From Phenylobacterium haematophilum (lineage in GTDB: Bacteria; Pseudomonadota; Alphaproteobacteria; Caulobacterales; Caulobacteraceae), in assembly GCF_014196295.1 (NCBI RefSeq), contig NZ_JACIDK010000003.1, forward strand, positions 186,001-250,000: 64,000 nucleotides of DNA, read 5' to 3'. Shown here in pieces: positions 19,045 through 28,669 of this stretch. Numbering within the stretch: the stretch's first letter is position 1; each line of letters opens with the position of its first letter. The position numbers and the translations under genes are program-made. A model generated the notes under the pieces. The model was not told where the DNA came from. It saw only the letters and a program-made list of their open reading frames with translations, and searched no databases.

Positions 19045-20161
19045 TGATCTTCCTCCCTAGGGCGCGAATCTCGGCTTCGACGCGCGCGCCCCAGACGTTC
19101 CAGCGCAGCCGATTCTCAAACGCCGCGCGGGCCGCGCGGGTCATGGCGAGATAGCGGGGCTGGTCGGCCCAGATTTCACGAATGCCGGCCACATAATCCT
19201 CGACCGCTGCGTCGGCCCCGAAAAGCAGGCCGTTTGAGCCATTCTGGACGATGGCGCTGACCCCGCCGGTGTCGCGGGCGATCGACGGCAGGCCGAAGGC
19301 GCAGGCCTCGCAGTAGACGAGGCCGAACGCCTCCTGCTGGCTGGGCATGAACAGGAATGACGAGGTGCGGAAGAGGTTCTCCAGCTGCGCGGCCTGTTCG
19401 GGATCGGTCTTGCTGAGATGGCCATGGTGGACCACACCCGGGACGCCGAAAGTCTCGGCGGGCTTGCAGCCGACGATGTGCAGTTCGGCGTCGCCGATGT
19501 GCCTGCGCAACTCGCGGAACACCTGCAGCACGAGAGCGCCGCCCTTGCGGGGCCAGTCGTAGCCGACGAACAGGAGCTTGAGCTTGTCGCCCTGCGACAC
19601 GCGAGCGTAGGCGGCCGGCTCGACGTCGAAGTTCGCGCCAAGCGGGGCGACGCCGAACCGCTCGGGCGGGACGCCGTAGTACTCGGCCGCGGATCTGGCC
19701 GCCCAATCGGAAGTCAGCATGATCGGCTGGTTGCGGTTGATCAGGTGGCGCTGCAGCGCGTTGCCGATGCGCCGGCTGCGGCCGTTGAGCGGGCGATACT
19801 TCGGGTAGTAGTCGACCAGCGGGCCGAAAAGGGCGTCGGCGACGTGCAGCACGGGCCACTTGGGATCGATGTAGGCGACCTTGTGGGCCGCGCCGATCGA
19901 GATCACAGCGTCGGCGTCAGCCTCAGTCAGGCGCTTGTCGAGCCAGTGGCCGAAGGCACGGGTGACCACCGGTTCGCGCGAAACCAGCACGCCGATCGCC
20001 GCCAGGCTGGAGGCGTAGCGCAGACCCTCATCGAGCCGCGGGGTGTCGATAACAGTCAGGTCGTTGAAGCGCCGGCTGAGTTCGCGCAGCGCATAATAGG
20101 GAATGCCGCTCCACGAGGAGCGGTTGAACGGACTTCCCAGCGAGACAAAGGCGATACGCAC
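19034..20161 (-). CDS. Family 4-type glycosyltransferase
   Basis: 375 residues from a GTG at 20161, with GGGAG upstream. GT-B fold: an N-terminal domain beginning MRIAFVSLGSPFN, then a C-terminal nucleotide-sugar domain with KLLFVGYDWPRKGG, MPSQQEAFGLVYCEACAFGLP (the E-x7-E motif) and a closing helix. It transfers a sugar from a nucleotide donor with retention. It is the first gene of the GT4-galE-methyltransferase operon and is divergent from the GT2 gene at 20265. Donor and acceptor are unknown. Confidence 0.87.
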   Translation of the reverse strand: MRIAFVSLGSPFNRSSWSGIPYYALRELSRRFNDLTVIDTPRLDEGLRYASSLAAIGVLVSREPVVTRAFGHWLDKRLTEADADAVISIGAAHKVAYIDPKWPVLHVADALFGPLVDYYPKYRPLNGRSRRIGNALQRHLINRNQPIMLTSDWAARSAAEYYGVPPERFGVAPLGANFDVEPAAYARVSQGDKLKLLFVGYDWPRKGGALVLQVFRELRRHIGDAELHIVGCKPAETFGVPGVVHHGHLSKTDPEQAAQLENLFRTSSFLFMPSQQEAFGLVYCEACAFGLPSIARDTGGVSAIVQNGSNGLLFGADAAVEDYVAGIREIWADQPRYLAMTRAARAAFENRLRWNVWGARVEAEIRALGRKINGD

Positions 20162-20264
20162 AATGACTCCCGCTCACCAGCACATTGGCTCTAGGCCGAA
20201 GGCGATCAAAGGTATTTGTATAGTGTAGTTCGAAATCTGCACGTTTTCACCGCGAAGTTGGATC

Positions 20265-21338
20265 ATGCCGAACCTGGTTTCTGTCGTCGTGCCCGCGTAC
20301 AACGCCACCGCAACCCTGGCCGAAACGTTGCGCTCGGCGTTGCGGCAGACCCATGCCGACCTCGAGGTCATCGTCGTCGACGACGGTTCGAAGGACGGCA
20401 CCCGCGCGCTGGCCGAGTCCTTTGCGGCCGAAGACCCGCGAGTGCGTGTGATCTCCAAGCCCAACGGCGGAGTGGCGGCGGCCCGCAACGCCGGCATCGA
20501 TGCCGCGCGCGGTGATTTCATCGCGCCGCTGGATGCCGACGACCTCTGGCATCCGGACAAGCTGCGGCTCCAGCTCGAGCGCTTCACGAACGGACCGGCC
20601 AGCCTGGGCCTGGTGTACAATTGGTATCGCCGCATCGACACGTCCGGCCGCATCATCGACGCCTCGGCCGCGCCGGTGGTGGAGGGCTGGGTGCTGTACC
20701 GGCACCTGGACTGGAACTTCGTCTCGAACGGCAGCACCCCGCTGATTCGGCGCAGCGCGCTGGGCGACCTGCGCTACGATCCGGGGCTTAACGCGGCCAA
20801 CGCCCAGGGGTGCGAGGACTATCTCATCCAGCTGCAGGTCGCCCTGAAGCACCAGTTCGCATGCGTGCCAGCCTATCTGACCGGATACCGCCGGACTGAC
20901 GGGGCGATGACAGAGGATGTCGGGCGCATGATCCGTTCGCACATCCAGATGTACCGGGTGATGTGGCCCGAGCTCGACGACACGGCGCGCAATCTGGCGC
21001 GGCGGCGTATGGCCACTTTCTTCGCCGAGTACGCCCGCAACCGCGCCCGGCGCGGTCTGGCGCGCGAGGCGCTCGCGGCCGTCGGCGAGGCATTCGCGCA
21101 TGACCCGTTTGGCGCCCCCCACAAGCTGGTTGAGCAGGCGCGACTGGCGATTGTCTACCTCGGTCGTCGGAGCACCGGAGGTGCGGAGAGGGTGATCGAT
21201 CCCCGCCACTTCGACGCCTACTCCGACACCGAGGTCGACACGGCCTGGGATTCGAGGCGCCGGCTTCAACGGTTCAGAAGCCTGGCTGCGCTCGACGCCG
21301 CGTACGATCCGCACATGGTGGGACGCCCCGTTAGTTAG
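20265..21338 (+). CDS. Family 2 glycosyltransferase
   Basis: 357 residues. GT-A fold with VSVVVPAYNATATLAETLRSAL at the start, VIVVDDGSKDG, the acceptor-side PNGGVAAARNAG and the metal-binding DADDLW motif. The second half is a helical tail of unknown role. Cytoplasmic, no membrane segment. It stands alone on the plus strand; its stop overlaps the end of the convergent UDP-xylose-synthase-like gene by 8 bases. Confidence 0.88.
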   Translation: MPNLVSVVVPAYNATATLAETLRSALRQTHADLEVIVVDDGSKDGTRALAESFAAEDPRVRVISKPNGGVAAARNAGIDAARGDFIAPLDADDLWHPDKLRLQLERFTNGPASLGLVYNWYRRIDTSGRIIDASAAPVVEGWVLYRHLDWNFVSNGSTPLIRRSALGDLRYDPGLNAANAQGCEDYLIQLQVALKHQFACVPAYLTGYRRTDGAMTEDVGRMIRSHIQMYRVMWPELDDTARNLARRRMATFFAEYARNRARRGLAREALAAVGEAFAHDPFGAPHKLVEQARLAIVYLGRRSTGGAERVIDPRHFDAYSDTEVDTAWDSRRRLQRFRSLAALDAAYDPHMVGRPVS

Positions 21339-22335
21339 GACCCATAAACAGCGGGGCGGGCGCGAGGGCGGGCGCGGTCTTCTGCTCGCCGAGCTGCAGC
21401 TTGAACCATTCAAGCGTGCGCCGGATCCCATCCTCGTAAGGGATGTCCGCCGACCAGCCCGGAAGAATCTGGTTCATCCGCGTCAGATCCGGCCGGCGAT
21501 TGGTCGGGTCCTGCGGCACCGGCGGCAGGAATTCGATCGACGAGCCAGGCACGAGCTTGGTGATGTATTCGGCGACTTCCAACACCGATATCTCGCGGTC
21601 GTTGCCGACGTTGAGCGGGCCTGGATAGGTGACCTGGTCGCGCCAGAAGTAACGTTCGAGCGCGTCGATGATGTCGTCCACATAGCCCCAGCTGCGCGAC
21701 TGCAGGCCATCGCCATAGACGGTGAGCTTGCCGCTGGTCAGAGCTTGGCCAAGAAAGTTCGACACCGCGCGGCCGTCATCGATCCGCGTGCGCGGGCCAT
21801 AGACGTTGAATAGTCGCACGATGCGGATGTCGATGCCGTAGACGCGGCGGCATTCGAACAGGAGCGACTCCGTGCAGCGCTTGCTTTCGTCGTAAGATGA
21901 GCGCGGGCCGGTGCAGTCGACCGAGCCGCGATAGTCCTCGGGCTGCGGCGAAATCAGCGGGTCGCCATAGACCTCAGACGTCGAGGCGAAAGAGAACCGG
22001 CCGCCCTTAACCAGCAGGTTGCGCAGGTTCAGGGCGCCGCCGAGGTTGGCCTGGATCACGCCGACCGGGTCGCGCATGTACCAGGGTGGCGAGGCCGGCG
22101 AGGCGAGATGGATGATTTCGTCGAAGCGCTCGGAGGTGGAGAAGTGCTCCGCCGGCGCGACCTCAAGGTGCAGGCGCGGGTCCGAGATGTGCTTGAGATT
22201 GTCCCGCGTGCCCGTCCAAAGGTTGTCAACCACGACGATGCGGTCGACATCCGACCTCAGCAGGAGCCGGTCGATCAGGTGCGAGCCAAGGAAGCCGCAA
22301 CCACCAGCAACGAGAACTGCCTTTCCCACATTCAC
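21331..22335 (-). CDS. UDP-glucuronate decarboxylase (UDP-xylose synthase-like)
   Basis: 334 residues from a GTG start. An extended SDR with GGCGFLGSHL, the family-specific LASPASPPWYMRDPV, TSEVYGDP with the catalytic Thr/Ser, YDESKR as YxxxK, and RLFNVYGPRTRIDDGRAVSNF. These are the marks of UDP-glucuronate decarboxylases, which make UDP-xylose. A related dehydratase/epimerase activity cannot be excluded. A Pro/Ala-rich tail closes the protein. It points to a pentose-containing surface polysaccharide. Confidence 0.85.
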   Translation of the reverse strand: MNVGKAVLVAGGCGFLGSHLIDRLLLRSDVDRIVVVDNLWTGTRDNLKHISDPRLHLEVAPAEHFSTSERFDEIIHLASPASPPWYMRDPVGVIQANLGGALNLRNLLVKGGRFSFASTSEVYGDPLISPQPEDYRGSVDCTGPRSSYDESKRCTESLLFECRRVYGIDIRIVRLFNVYGPRTRIDDGRAVSNFLGQALTSGKLTVYGDGLQSRSWGYVDDIIDALERYFWRDQVTYPGPLNVGNDREISVLEVAEYITKLVPGSSIEFLPPVPQDPTNRRPDLTRMNQILPGWSADIPYEDGIRRTLEWFKLQLGEQKTAPALAPAPLFMGPN

Positions 22336-22756
22336 CCCCAGTTGTGAACGGTAGAGCCAAGCCCCCCCCAGCAGTAAGCCGGTCCGACGACCCGTCAGCT
22401 AGGGCTGTCGACTTCCTGAAAAGGGGTGGAGCAAAAGGTACGCGATAACCCGAGACTTATAGACTGAACATTAGTCGATTTACGATCGGATACATCCCGA
22501 AAAAACATCATTCTCCATTTCGGAGAATTCCGACCGAATGCGTACCTTAGCGGTCAGGAGTTTCTGAGCAGTTACAGTCGAGGTCGAATCCGCGCCCACT
22601 TCGCAGACGGGCATTGCCTGGACTCTTCTTGCGCCAGACGACGTCTCGGCTCCCAATGCGCTCAGAGAAGCTTTGCTGTGCCAGTTGGGTGAATTTTTAG
22701 TATCTTATAAGGGGTGTTGCTGACATCGCCGCCGCGTGGGCGCAAGCAATAGTTAA
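22336..22756. other. AT-rich divergent intergenic region
   Basis: 421 bases between divergent genes with clearly lower GC than the surroundings (for example TTTTTAGTATCTTATAAG near 22694-22711, and poly-A and T runs near 22500). It must hold promoters for the gene at 22335 (minus) and that at 22757 (plus). No coding frame is convincing. The low GC continues into the first 150 bases of the next gene. Confidence 0.6.
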
Positions 22757-23770
22757 GTGAAGGGCAGGCTTAGATTTATTAGGTCGCCATTGCACTTATC
22801 TGGGCGCGATGCGGTGGAAAAATTATCGCTTAAGTTGTCAAATGTAAAAATTGGCGACGACGCCGATATCAGTATTCTAATAATTACATACAACCACGCC
22901 GATTATATTTCCTCGGCGCTCGACGGCGTGCTGGCCCAGCGCACCGATAAGAGGGTCGAAGTGATTGTCAGCGAGGACAGTTCAACGGACGCCACGCGGA
23001 CGATCCTTGCCCGTTACGTTGAACGGCATCCACAAATCCGCACGTTGGCGTCGCCGCAAAACCTGCGCTCCAACGAGGTGGTCGCCAGGGCGATCCGCGC
23101 CGCGCGCGGCCGCTACATTTGCCTGCTGGACGGTGACGATTACTGGACCGATCACGATAAGCTGCAGCGTCAGGCCGGAATGCTCGACGCCGACCCGACG
23201 CTTTCGGCCGTGTTTCACAACGCCCTGGTGGACGACGGGGAAGGCGTGCCCTCGCGTCGCTGGACGCCCGCCGACCAGCAAATGCGCAATGACGTTGACG
23301 AACTCTGGGGCGGCAACCCGTTCGCGACCTGCGCGGGTATGATGCGGCGCGAGGCGCTGAGTAAGCTCGGCGACTGGTACGCGGACTTCTTCCCGATCAC
23401 CGACTGGCCGCTCTACATCCTCTGCGCGGCGTGGGGGCCGATCGCCTTTGTGGACGAGCCGATCGGCGGCTACCGGCTGCATCCGGGGGGCATGTTCTCC
23501 TCGCTGCCGGGCCAGGAAAAGCTCGATCGCATCGAGGGGTTCTACCGGCGCATGCGGGCGGTCTCGCCGCGCGACCAGCAGCGCGCTGCTCGCGGCGGCG
23601 CCAGCCGCTACTTCTTCGAATGGGCCGAGGTCTACGCCGCGCGTGGCGAGACGCAGATGGCCCGCGACTGTCTCTGGCGGGCGCTGCGCGCCGGCGGCGC
23701 CAGCCAGCTCAGCGCGCGCAGCTTGCTGCGCGTATCCCGGCGCGTGTGGGGGAGCGGAGAAAGACGATGA
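22757..23770 (+). CDS. Family 2 glycosyltransferase (AT-rich 5' end)
   Basis: 337 residues from a GTG. GT-A fold: ISILIITYNHADYISSALDGVL, VIVSEDSSTDATR, LDGDDYWT as the metal-binding motif, and FPITDWPLYI deeper in. About 38 residues precede the fold. Those first codons are AT-rich, unlike the rest, and the ribosome-binding site is weak, so the start is uncertain. It is the first gene of a long plus-strand operon of glycosyltransferases and is linked to the next gene by an ATGA overlap. Confidence 0.85.
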   Translation: MKGRLRFIRSPLHLSGRDAVEKLSLKLSNVKIGDDADISILIITYNHADYISSALDGVLAQRTDKRVEVIVSEDSSTDATRTILARYVERHPQIRTLASPQNLRSNEVVARAIRAARGRYICLLDGDDYWTDHDKLQRQAGMLDADPTLSAVFHNALVDDGEGVPSRRWTPADQQMRNDVDELWGGNPFATCAGMMRREALSKLGDWYADFFPITDWPLYILCAAWGPIAFVDEPIGGYRLHPGGMFSSLPGQEKLDRIEGFYRRMRAVSPRDQQRAARGGASRYFFEWAEVYAARGETQMARDCLWRALRAGGASQLSARSLLRVSRRVWGSGERR

Positions 23771-24747
23771 ACACCTCCCTTCAGCGCGCCCAGATCGAAC
23801 CGATCATGGACAATCTGCCAAGACCGGACTGGTCGGTGATGATCCCCACCTACAATTGCGCCAGCTATCTGGCCGAGACGCTGCACAGCGTGCTCGATCA
23901 GGCGCCTGGTCCCGAAGAGATGCAGATCGAGGTGGTCGACGATGGGTCGGCCGATGACCCCGAGGCGATCGTTCGCACCGTAGGCGGCGATCGCGTGAGC
24001 TTTTTCAGGCAGCCGCAGAACGTCGGGCACATCCTTAACTTCGCAACCTGTCTGACCCGCGCGCGTGGGCGTTATGTGCACCTGCTGCACGGCGACGATC
24101 GCGTCGAGCGGGGTTTCTATCAGGCCTTGCAGCAAGGCTTCGAGAGTTCCCCCGACGTCGGAGCGGCATTCTGCCGACACCGCTACATCGACGGCGAGGG
24201 CCACGAGCTTTCGGTTCCGGACGCAGAGCAGCCGCGGGCCGGCATCCTGGCCGGCGGCGTGGAGCGGCTGGCCGAGGAGCAGCGGATCATGACCCCCTCG
24301 ATCACTGTCCGGCGCGAGGTCTACGAAGAGTTGGGCGGCTTCGATCCGCGGCTCGTCTGTTCGGAGGACTGGGAGATGTGGGTGCGCATCGCTGCGCGCT
24401 ATCCGATCTGGTACGAGCCGGAGGTGCTGGCCGGCTACCGTATGCACCAGGAGTCGAATACCGGCCGCCATTTCCGAATGGCCGAGGAGCTTGGCTACAC
24501 CCGCCGCGCTATTGAGATGTTCACGCCCTATTTGCCGCCGGAACGGGCGCGGGACATAGCCCGGCGGGCACGGTTGACCTATGCCGGCACGGCCCTCAAC
24601 AATGCCCGTAAGTTCGCGCGGAACGGAGATCGACAGGGGATGCAGGCGCATTTGCTGGAGGCGGTCAAAATGAGTGCGACCCCAGGCGTCATGCGGCAGG
24701 CCGCCAGCATCGCCCTGAGGGGCGGCTTCGTGGCCGGCAACGCGTAG
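23767..24747 (+). CDS. Family 2 glycosyltransferase
   Basis: 326 residues. GT-A fold with WSVMIPTYNCASYLAETLHSVL, IEVVDDGSADD, NVGHILNFATCL and HLLHGDDRV replacing the usual DxD, followed by GGFDPRLVCSEDWEMWVRI. The start overlaps the previous stop (ATGA). Cytoplasmic. It belongs to the same operon and probably adds one sugar to the same glycan. Specificity unknown. Confidence 0.86.
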   Translation: MNTSLQRAQIEPIMDNLPRPDWSVMIPTYNCASYLAETLHSVLDQAPGPEEMQIEVVDDGSADDPEAIVRTVGGDRVSFFRQPQNVGHILNFATCLTRARGRYVHLLHGDDRVERGFYQALQQGFESSPDVGAAFCRHRYIDGEGHELSVPDAEQPRAGILAGGVERLAEEQRIMTPSITVRREVYEELGGFDPRLVCSEDWEMWVRIAARYPIWYEPEVLAGYRMHQESNTGRHFRMAEELGYTRRAIEMFTPYLPPERARDIARRARLTYAGTALNNARKFARNGDRQGMQAHLLEAVKMSATPGVMRQAASIALRGGFVAGNA

Positions 24748-24752
24748 ACTGC

Positions 24753-25742
24753 ATGATCCGTATTGGACTGTCGGGATGCGGTGCGGTCAGCGCGCGCTAC
24801 TATGCGCCCGCGCTGGCCGCATTGGCGGCCGCCGGCGAGGCGCGGCTAGTCGCCGTGTTCGATCCCGACGTCCCAGCGATGCAGGCGATGGGCGATCGCC
24901 TGCAGGGCCGGCGCTTATGCGCCAGCTATGACGAGTTGCTGGCCGCGGGCCTCGACCTGGTCCTTGTCGCCTCGCCGCCGCGCCGCCACGCCGAGCAGAC
25001 GCTCGCCGCATTGGCCGTGGGTCTGGCGGTGCACTGCGAGAAGCCGCTGGCCATGTCGGGAGACGAAGCGGCGGCGATGATGGCCGCGGCGACGGCCGCC
25101 GGGCGGCCATTGACCGAAGGATTGGTGCGCCGGCAGTTCCCGTCGGTGCGCGCCATTGCCGACCTGCTGCGACGGCAGGCGATCGGCGACCTAATCTCGG
25201 TGGACGTCTTCGAGGGCGGCCCGTTCGACTGGCCGGTGAGTTCGCAGCGCTATTTCAGCCGCGCTGAGAGCGGCGGGGGCGTCTTGCGCGACCTTGGTCC
25301 GCATGTGTTTGACTTGCTGATCGGCTGGCTTGGCGAGCCGCAACTGATCTCCGCCGCCGACGACGCCAGGGGCGGGGTCGAAGCCAATGCGCGGGTCGAG
25401 CTGGGTTTCGGCGCCGCGCGCGCTAATGTCCGGCTCAGCCGCGACTGGGCACGGCCCAACCGCTTCGTCTTCAATGGTTCGTCCGGCGCCATCGCCTGGA
25501 CGCCGTATGAGACGAACCGACTCGAATTGCGCCTTGAGGGGCAGTCGGCGGCCTTGATCCTGGAGGGCGCGGGCGAGTTCCAGGACGCGTTCACCGCCCA
25601 ATTGCGGGCCGCAATCGTCCCCTCGAGCGGCGTCGGCCGGGGGCAGGCGCCCGGCGTCGAGGCGTTGCGGCTTATCGATCTCTGTTATGCGCGCCGCCAG
25701 CAGATGGCCGAGCCATGGATCGACGGCGGGCGCGCGGCATGA
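24753..25742 (+). CDS. Gfo/Idh/MocA-family oxidoreductase
   Basis: 329 residues. N-terminal Rossmann fold (IGLSGCGAVSARYYAPAL) and the family's conserved EKPLAM motif near residues 97-102, then a C-terminal alpha/beta domain with GGGVLRDLGPHVFDLL. Members oxidise or reduce sugars and nucleotide sugars with NAD(P). Its place inside the glycosyltransferase operon suggests a role in making an unusual sugar donor. It overlaps the following epimerase gene (ATGA). Confidence 0.87.
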   Translation: MIRIGLSGCGAVSARYYAPALAALAAAGEARLVAVFDPDVPAMQAMGDRLQGRRLCASYDELLAAGLDLVLVASPPRRHAEQTLAALAVGLAVHCEKPLAMSGDEAAAMMAAATAAGRPLTEGLVRRQFPSVRAIADLLRRQAIGDLISVDVFEGGPFDWPVSSQRYFSRAESGGGVLRDLGPHVFDLLIGWLGEPQLISAADDARGGVEANARVELGFGAARANVRLSRDWARPNRFVFNGSSGAIAWTPYETNRLELRLEGQSAALILEGAGEFQDAFTAQLRAAIVPSSGVGRGQAPGVEALRLIDLCYARRQQMAEPWIDGGRAA

Positions 25743-26824
25743 CGAATATCGCCATCGTCGGCGCCAACGGCTTCGTCGGGAACCGCGCCGTCGAAATGCT
25801 GCATCTCTCAGGCCAGGCCCATGTGCGCCCCATCGTGCGCCGCGCCAGCGCCGCAGCCCTGCCGCGACGGTTCGATCTCGACGTGCGGGTGGCGGACGCA
25901 GGCGACCGCGCCGCCATGGCCGCCGCGCTGGAGGGCTGCGACGTGGTGGTCTCGGCGGTCGCGGGCGATCCGCAGACTATCGTCGGCGCCGTCGCGCCGG
26001 TCTACCGCGCGGCCGAGGATGCCGGCGTTCGGCGGCTGGTTTATCTGAGCAGCGCATCGGTGCATGGCCAGTCGCCCACCGTCGACGTCGACGAAGACAG
26101 CCCCCTCAGCGAGCGCCAGCCGATGGATTACAACAACGCCAAGGTGCGGGCCGAGCGCCTGTTGGCCGAGTTGCGCCGCGCCGGCCGCGTGGAGACGGTG
26201 GTTTTGCGTCCCGGCATCGTGTTCGGACCCCGCTCGCAGTGGGTGGGCGGGTGGGCCGACGAGCTGTTGGCTGGTGAGGCCTACGTCGTCAACGGCGCGC
26301 GCGGCGCCTGCAATTCCATATATGTCGACAACCTCGTCCACGCGATCGGCCTGGCGGCGACATCCGAGCGCGCCGACGGGCGGACCTATCTGCTGGGGGA
26401 TCGAGAGAAGCCGATCTGGCGCGAGCTCTATGGACCTATCGCCGCCGCGTTGGGCGTCGATTTGGATTCCCTTCCGGACATGCCGGCCTCGGCGGCGGCC
26501 GTCCCGGCGCCCCCCTCGGGGCTGGAGAGGCTGCGGCGTTCTAGGCTGGTCAACGGGCTCGCCGGCGCCCTGCCGCGACCGGTCCGTGTCGGAATCGGAG
26601 CGGGGCTAAAGTCCTACCGGGCCCGCCGCTCCCCGCCCCCAGGCCGCAACGCCCGCGGCCCCGAAGTCTCGCTGGAACGCGTTTTGCTGCAGACTGGAGA
26701 GGTCTGGATTCCGTGGACACGCGCGGAGGTGGAACTTGGTTACGTTCCTGTCGTATCGTTCGATGAGGGGCTGCGCCGTTCCATCGCGTGGCTCAAGTAC
26801 GCAGGATATCCAGTCGTATCGTAA
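25739..26824 (+). CDS. NAD-dependent epimerase/dehydratase-family protein
   Basis: 361 residues. Extended SDR: NIAIVGANGFVGNRAVE binds the cofactor, VYLSSASVHG carries the Ser, and YNNAKVRAE gives a YxxxK-like site in which Tyr-Asn-Asn-Ala-Lys is preserved. The C-terminal third (from about 240) is longer than usual and basic. Substrate unknown. Its pairing with the upstream oxidoreductase by ATGA overlap suggests two steps of one nucleotide-sugar pathway. Confidence 0.85.
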   Translation: MTNIAIVGANGFVGNRAVEMLHLSGQAHVRPIVRRASAAALPRRFDLDVRVADAGDRAAMAAALEGCDVVVSAVAGDPQTIVGAVAPVYRAAEDAGVRRLVYLSSASVHGQSPTVDVDEDSPLSERQPMDYNNAKVRAERLLAELRRAGRVETVVLRPGIVFGPRSQWVGGWADELLAGEAYVVNGARGACNSIYVDNLVHAIGLAATSERADGRTYLLGDREKPIWRELYGPIAAALGVDLDSLPDMPASAAAVPAPPSGLERLRRSRLVNGLAGALPRPVRVGIGAGLKSYRARRSPPPGRNARGPEVSLERVLLQTGEVWIPWTRAEVELGYVPVVSFDEGLRRSIAWLKYAGYPVVS

Positions 26825-26841
26825 GGGGACAGGGTGGGGCG

Positions 26842-27810
26842 ATGTCTGCAAGCGTAGCGGTGATCATACCGACCTATAATCACGCGCACTATCTGGCTGC
26901 GGCGATCGAGAGCGCGCTTGGCCAGACCACGCCGCCGACGGAAATCATCGTTGTGGACGACGGATCGCGCGACGACCCGGCCGCGGTCACGGCCGCCTAT
27001 TCGTCGGTGAAGCTGATCCGCCAGGAGAACCAGGGCCTGTCGGCGGCGCGTAACACCGGCATGCGCGCAGCGACCAGCGAGTATCTCGTCTTTCTCGATG
27101 CGGACGACCAGTTGATGCCCGACGCGCTGGCCAAGCAGTTGGAGCTCTTCGCGCAGCATCCGGACTGCGGCATGGTCTACGGCTCGTATTGCTATGTCGA
27201 CGCCGTCACCCGGCAGATCACGCCGGTGACCCTGTTTCCGCCCGGCGAGGATCCGTTCGCGACCTTCCTGCGCTGCAACTGCATCGGCATGCATGCGACG
27301 GTGATGTATCGCGCCGACCGGCTGCAAGCGGTCGGCGCGTTCGACGCCTCGCTGCGCGCCTGCGAGGACTACGACACCTATCTGCGCATGTCGCGCAACT
27401 ACGCCATCGCCGCGCGACCCGAGATGATGGCCGAGTACTGGCAGCACGATCAGAACATGTCGCGCGACAGCGCGATGATGCTGCGCTCGGTGCTCGGCGT
27501 CGTGCGCCGTTACCGAAGCGCGGCCGAGGAGCGGCCCGAGTGGCGGGCCGCCGTACGCGAGGGCGAGGCGCGCTGGATCCGCTTCTACTCCGACACTTGG
27601 CTGATGAACCTGCTGGCGAACCGCAAGCCGGCTGGGCTTGCGCCGCTGATGCGCCAGGCGATTGGGATCACGCGGATCGCGCCGCGCGCCCTGCCGGCCA
27701 GCGCCGCTCGCATGGCGATCTCCAATGCGCGCGAACGGTTGCGCTCGGTCCGCTCGGCGTTGCGCCGTCGACGGGCGCAACGTGCCGGAGGTCAGAATGG
27801 CCCCGCCTAG
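26842..27810 (+). CDS. Family 2 glycosyltransferase
   Basis: 322 residues. GT-A fold: VAVIIPTYNHAHYLAAAIESAL, EIIVVDDGSRDD, NQGLSAARNTGM and FLDADDQL. The second half includes RACEDYDTYLRMSRNY, the usual acceptor-side region, then a basic tail. The start at 26842 follows a GGGTGGGG run; the frame is open upstream into the epimerase gene. Its end overlaps the next glycosyltransferase by 14 bases. Third GT2 of this operon. Confidence 0.87.
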   Translation: MSASVAVIIPTYNHAHYLAAAIESALGQTTPPTEIIVVDDGSRDDPAAVTAAYSSVKLIRQENQGLSAARNTGMRAATSEYLVFLDADDQLMPDALAKQLELFAQHPDCGMVYGSYCYVDAVTRQITPVTLFPPGEDPFATFLRCNCIGMHATVMYRADRLQAVGAFDASLRACEDYDTYLRMSRNYAIAARPEMMAEYWQHDQNMSRDSAMMLRSVLGVVRRYRSAAEERPEWRAAVREGEARWIRFYSDTWLMNLLANRKPAGLAPLMRQAIGITRIAPRALPASAARMAISNARERLRSVRSALRRRRAQRAGGQNGPA

Positions 27811-28669
27811 GGTCAGCGTCATCATCATCGTCTACAACGGCGAAGCCTATCTCGCCGAGGCGATCGACAGCGTGCTGGCGCAAAGCTGGCCGAATTTCGA
27901 GCTGTTGGTGGTCGACGACGGGTCGAGCGACGGCAGCCGCGAGCTGACGCAGCGCTACGTGGACGCGTATCCTGAGCAGGTGCGATTGCTGCGCCATCCG
28001 GGCGGCGTCAACCGGGGCATGAGCGCGACGCGCAATCTGGGCTTGGCCCACGCCAAGGGCGAGCTGATCGCCTTCCTCGACGCCGACGATGTCTGGGCGC
28101 CGGGCAAGCTGGCCGAGCAGGTCGCGATCTTGGACCAGCAGCCCGAAGTCGGGATGGTATATGGGCGTGCGCTGATCTGGCATGCTTGGCGGCCCGACGC
28201 CGCCGAAGAGGATTTCGTCTACGACCTCGGTGTGGAGCCCGACCAGGTTTACCGGCCGCCGCACCTGTTTCATCTTCAGCTCAAGAATGTCTACCAGACG
28301 CCGACCTCGAGCGGCTCACTGCTGCGAAAGTCCCTGGTCGACGGAGTCGGCGGCTTCGAGGCAGCATTCAAGGGCATGTTCGAGGACCAAGTTTTCTACG
28401 CCAAGGCGTTGCTGGCGGCCCCGACCTATGTCGCCGACGCAGTTTGGTTCAAGTATCGGCAGCATCCGCAGAGCGCGACGGCGGAGTCCGCAGCGGCGGG
28501 CGCCGACGATAAAGCGCGGCTGCGCTATCTCGGCTGGCTGTCGCGCTACCTGGCGGCGCAGCGGGCGGACCCGCAGGCGCGCCAGGCCGTGCGGAGCACG
28601 ATCGCCGATCTGCGCCTGAGGATGGCTAAGAACGTTGTCAGGCGCATGCTCGGAAAGGCGCCCCGTTGA
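27797..28669 (+). CDS. Family 2 glycosyltransferase
   Basis: 290 residues. GT-A fold: VSVIIIVYNGEAYLAEAIDSVL, LLVVDDGSSDGS, NRGMSATRNLGL and FLDADDVWAPGK. The C-terminal part has FEDQVFYAKALL and a KYRQHPQSAT segment that recurs in the next gene as RYRQHPDSTS, so the two are probably tandem duplicates. The start lies inside the previous gene; the stop shares one base with the next start (TGATG). Confidence 0.87.
   Translation: MAPPRVSVIIIVYNGEAYLAEAIDSVLAQSWPNFELLVVDDGSSDGSRELTQRYVDAYPEQVRLLRHPGGVNRGMSATRNLGLAHAKGELIAFLDADDVWAPGKLAEQVAILDQQPEVGMVYGRALIWHAWRPDAAEEDFVYDLGVEPDQVYRPPHLFHLQLKNVYQTPTSSGSLLRKSLVDGVGGFEAAFKGMFEDQVFYAKALLAAPTYVADAVWFKYRQHPQSATAESAAAGADDKARLRYLGWLSRYLAAQRADPQARQAVRSTIADLRLRMAKNVVRRMLGKAPR

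Noticed and set aside
23767..24747. HGDDR in place of DxD as a sign of an inactive glycosyltransferase
   Set aside because: GDD-type variants are common in GT2 enzymes and the two aspartates are kept, so loss of activity is not supported.
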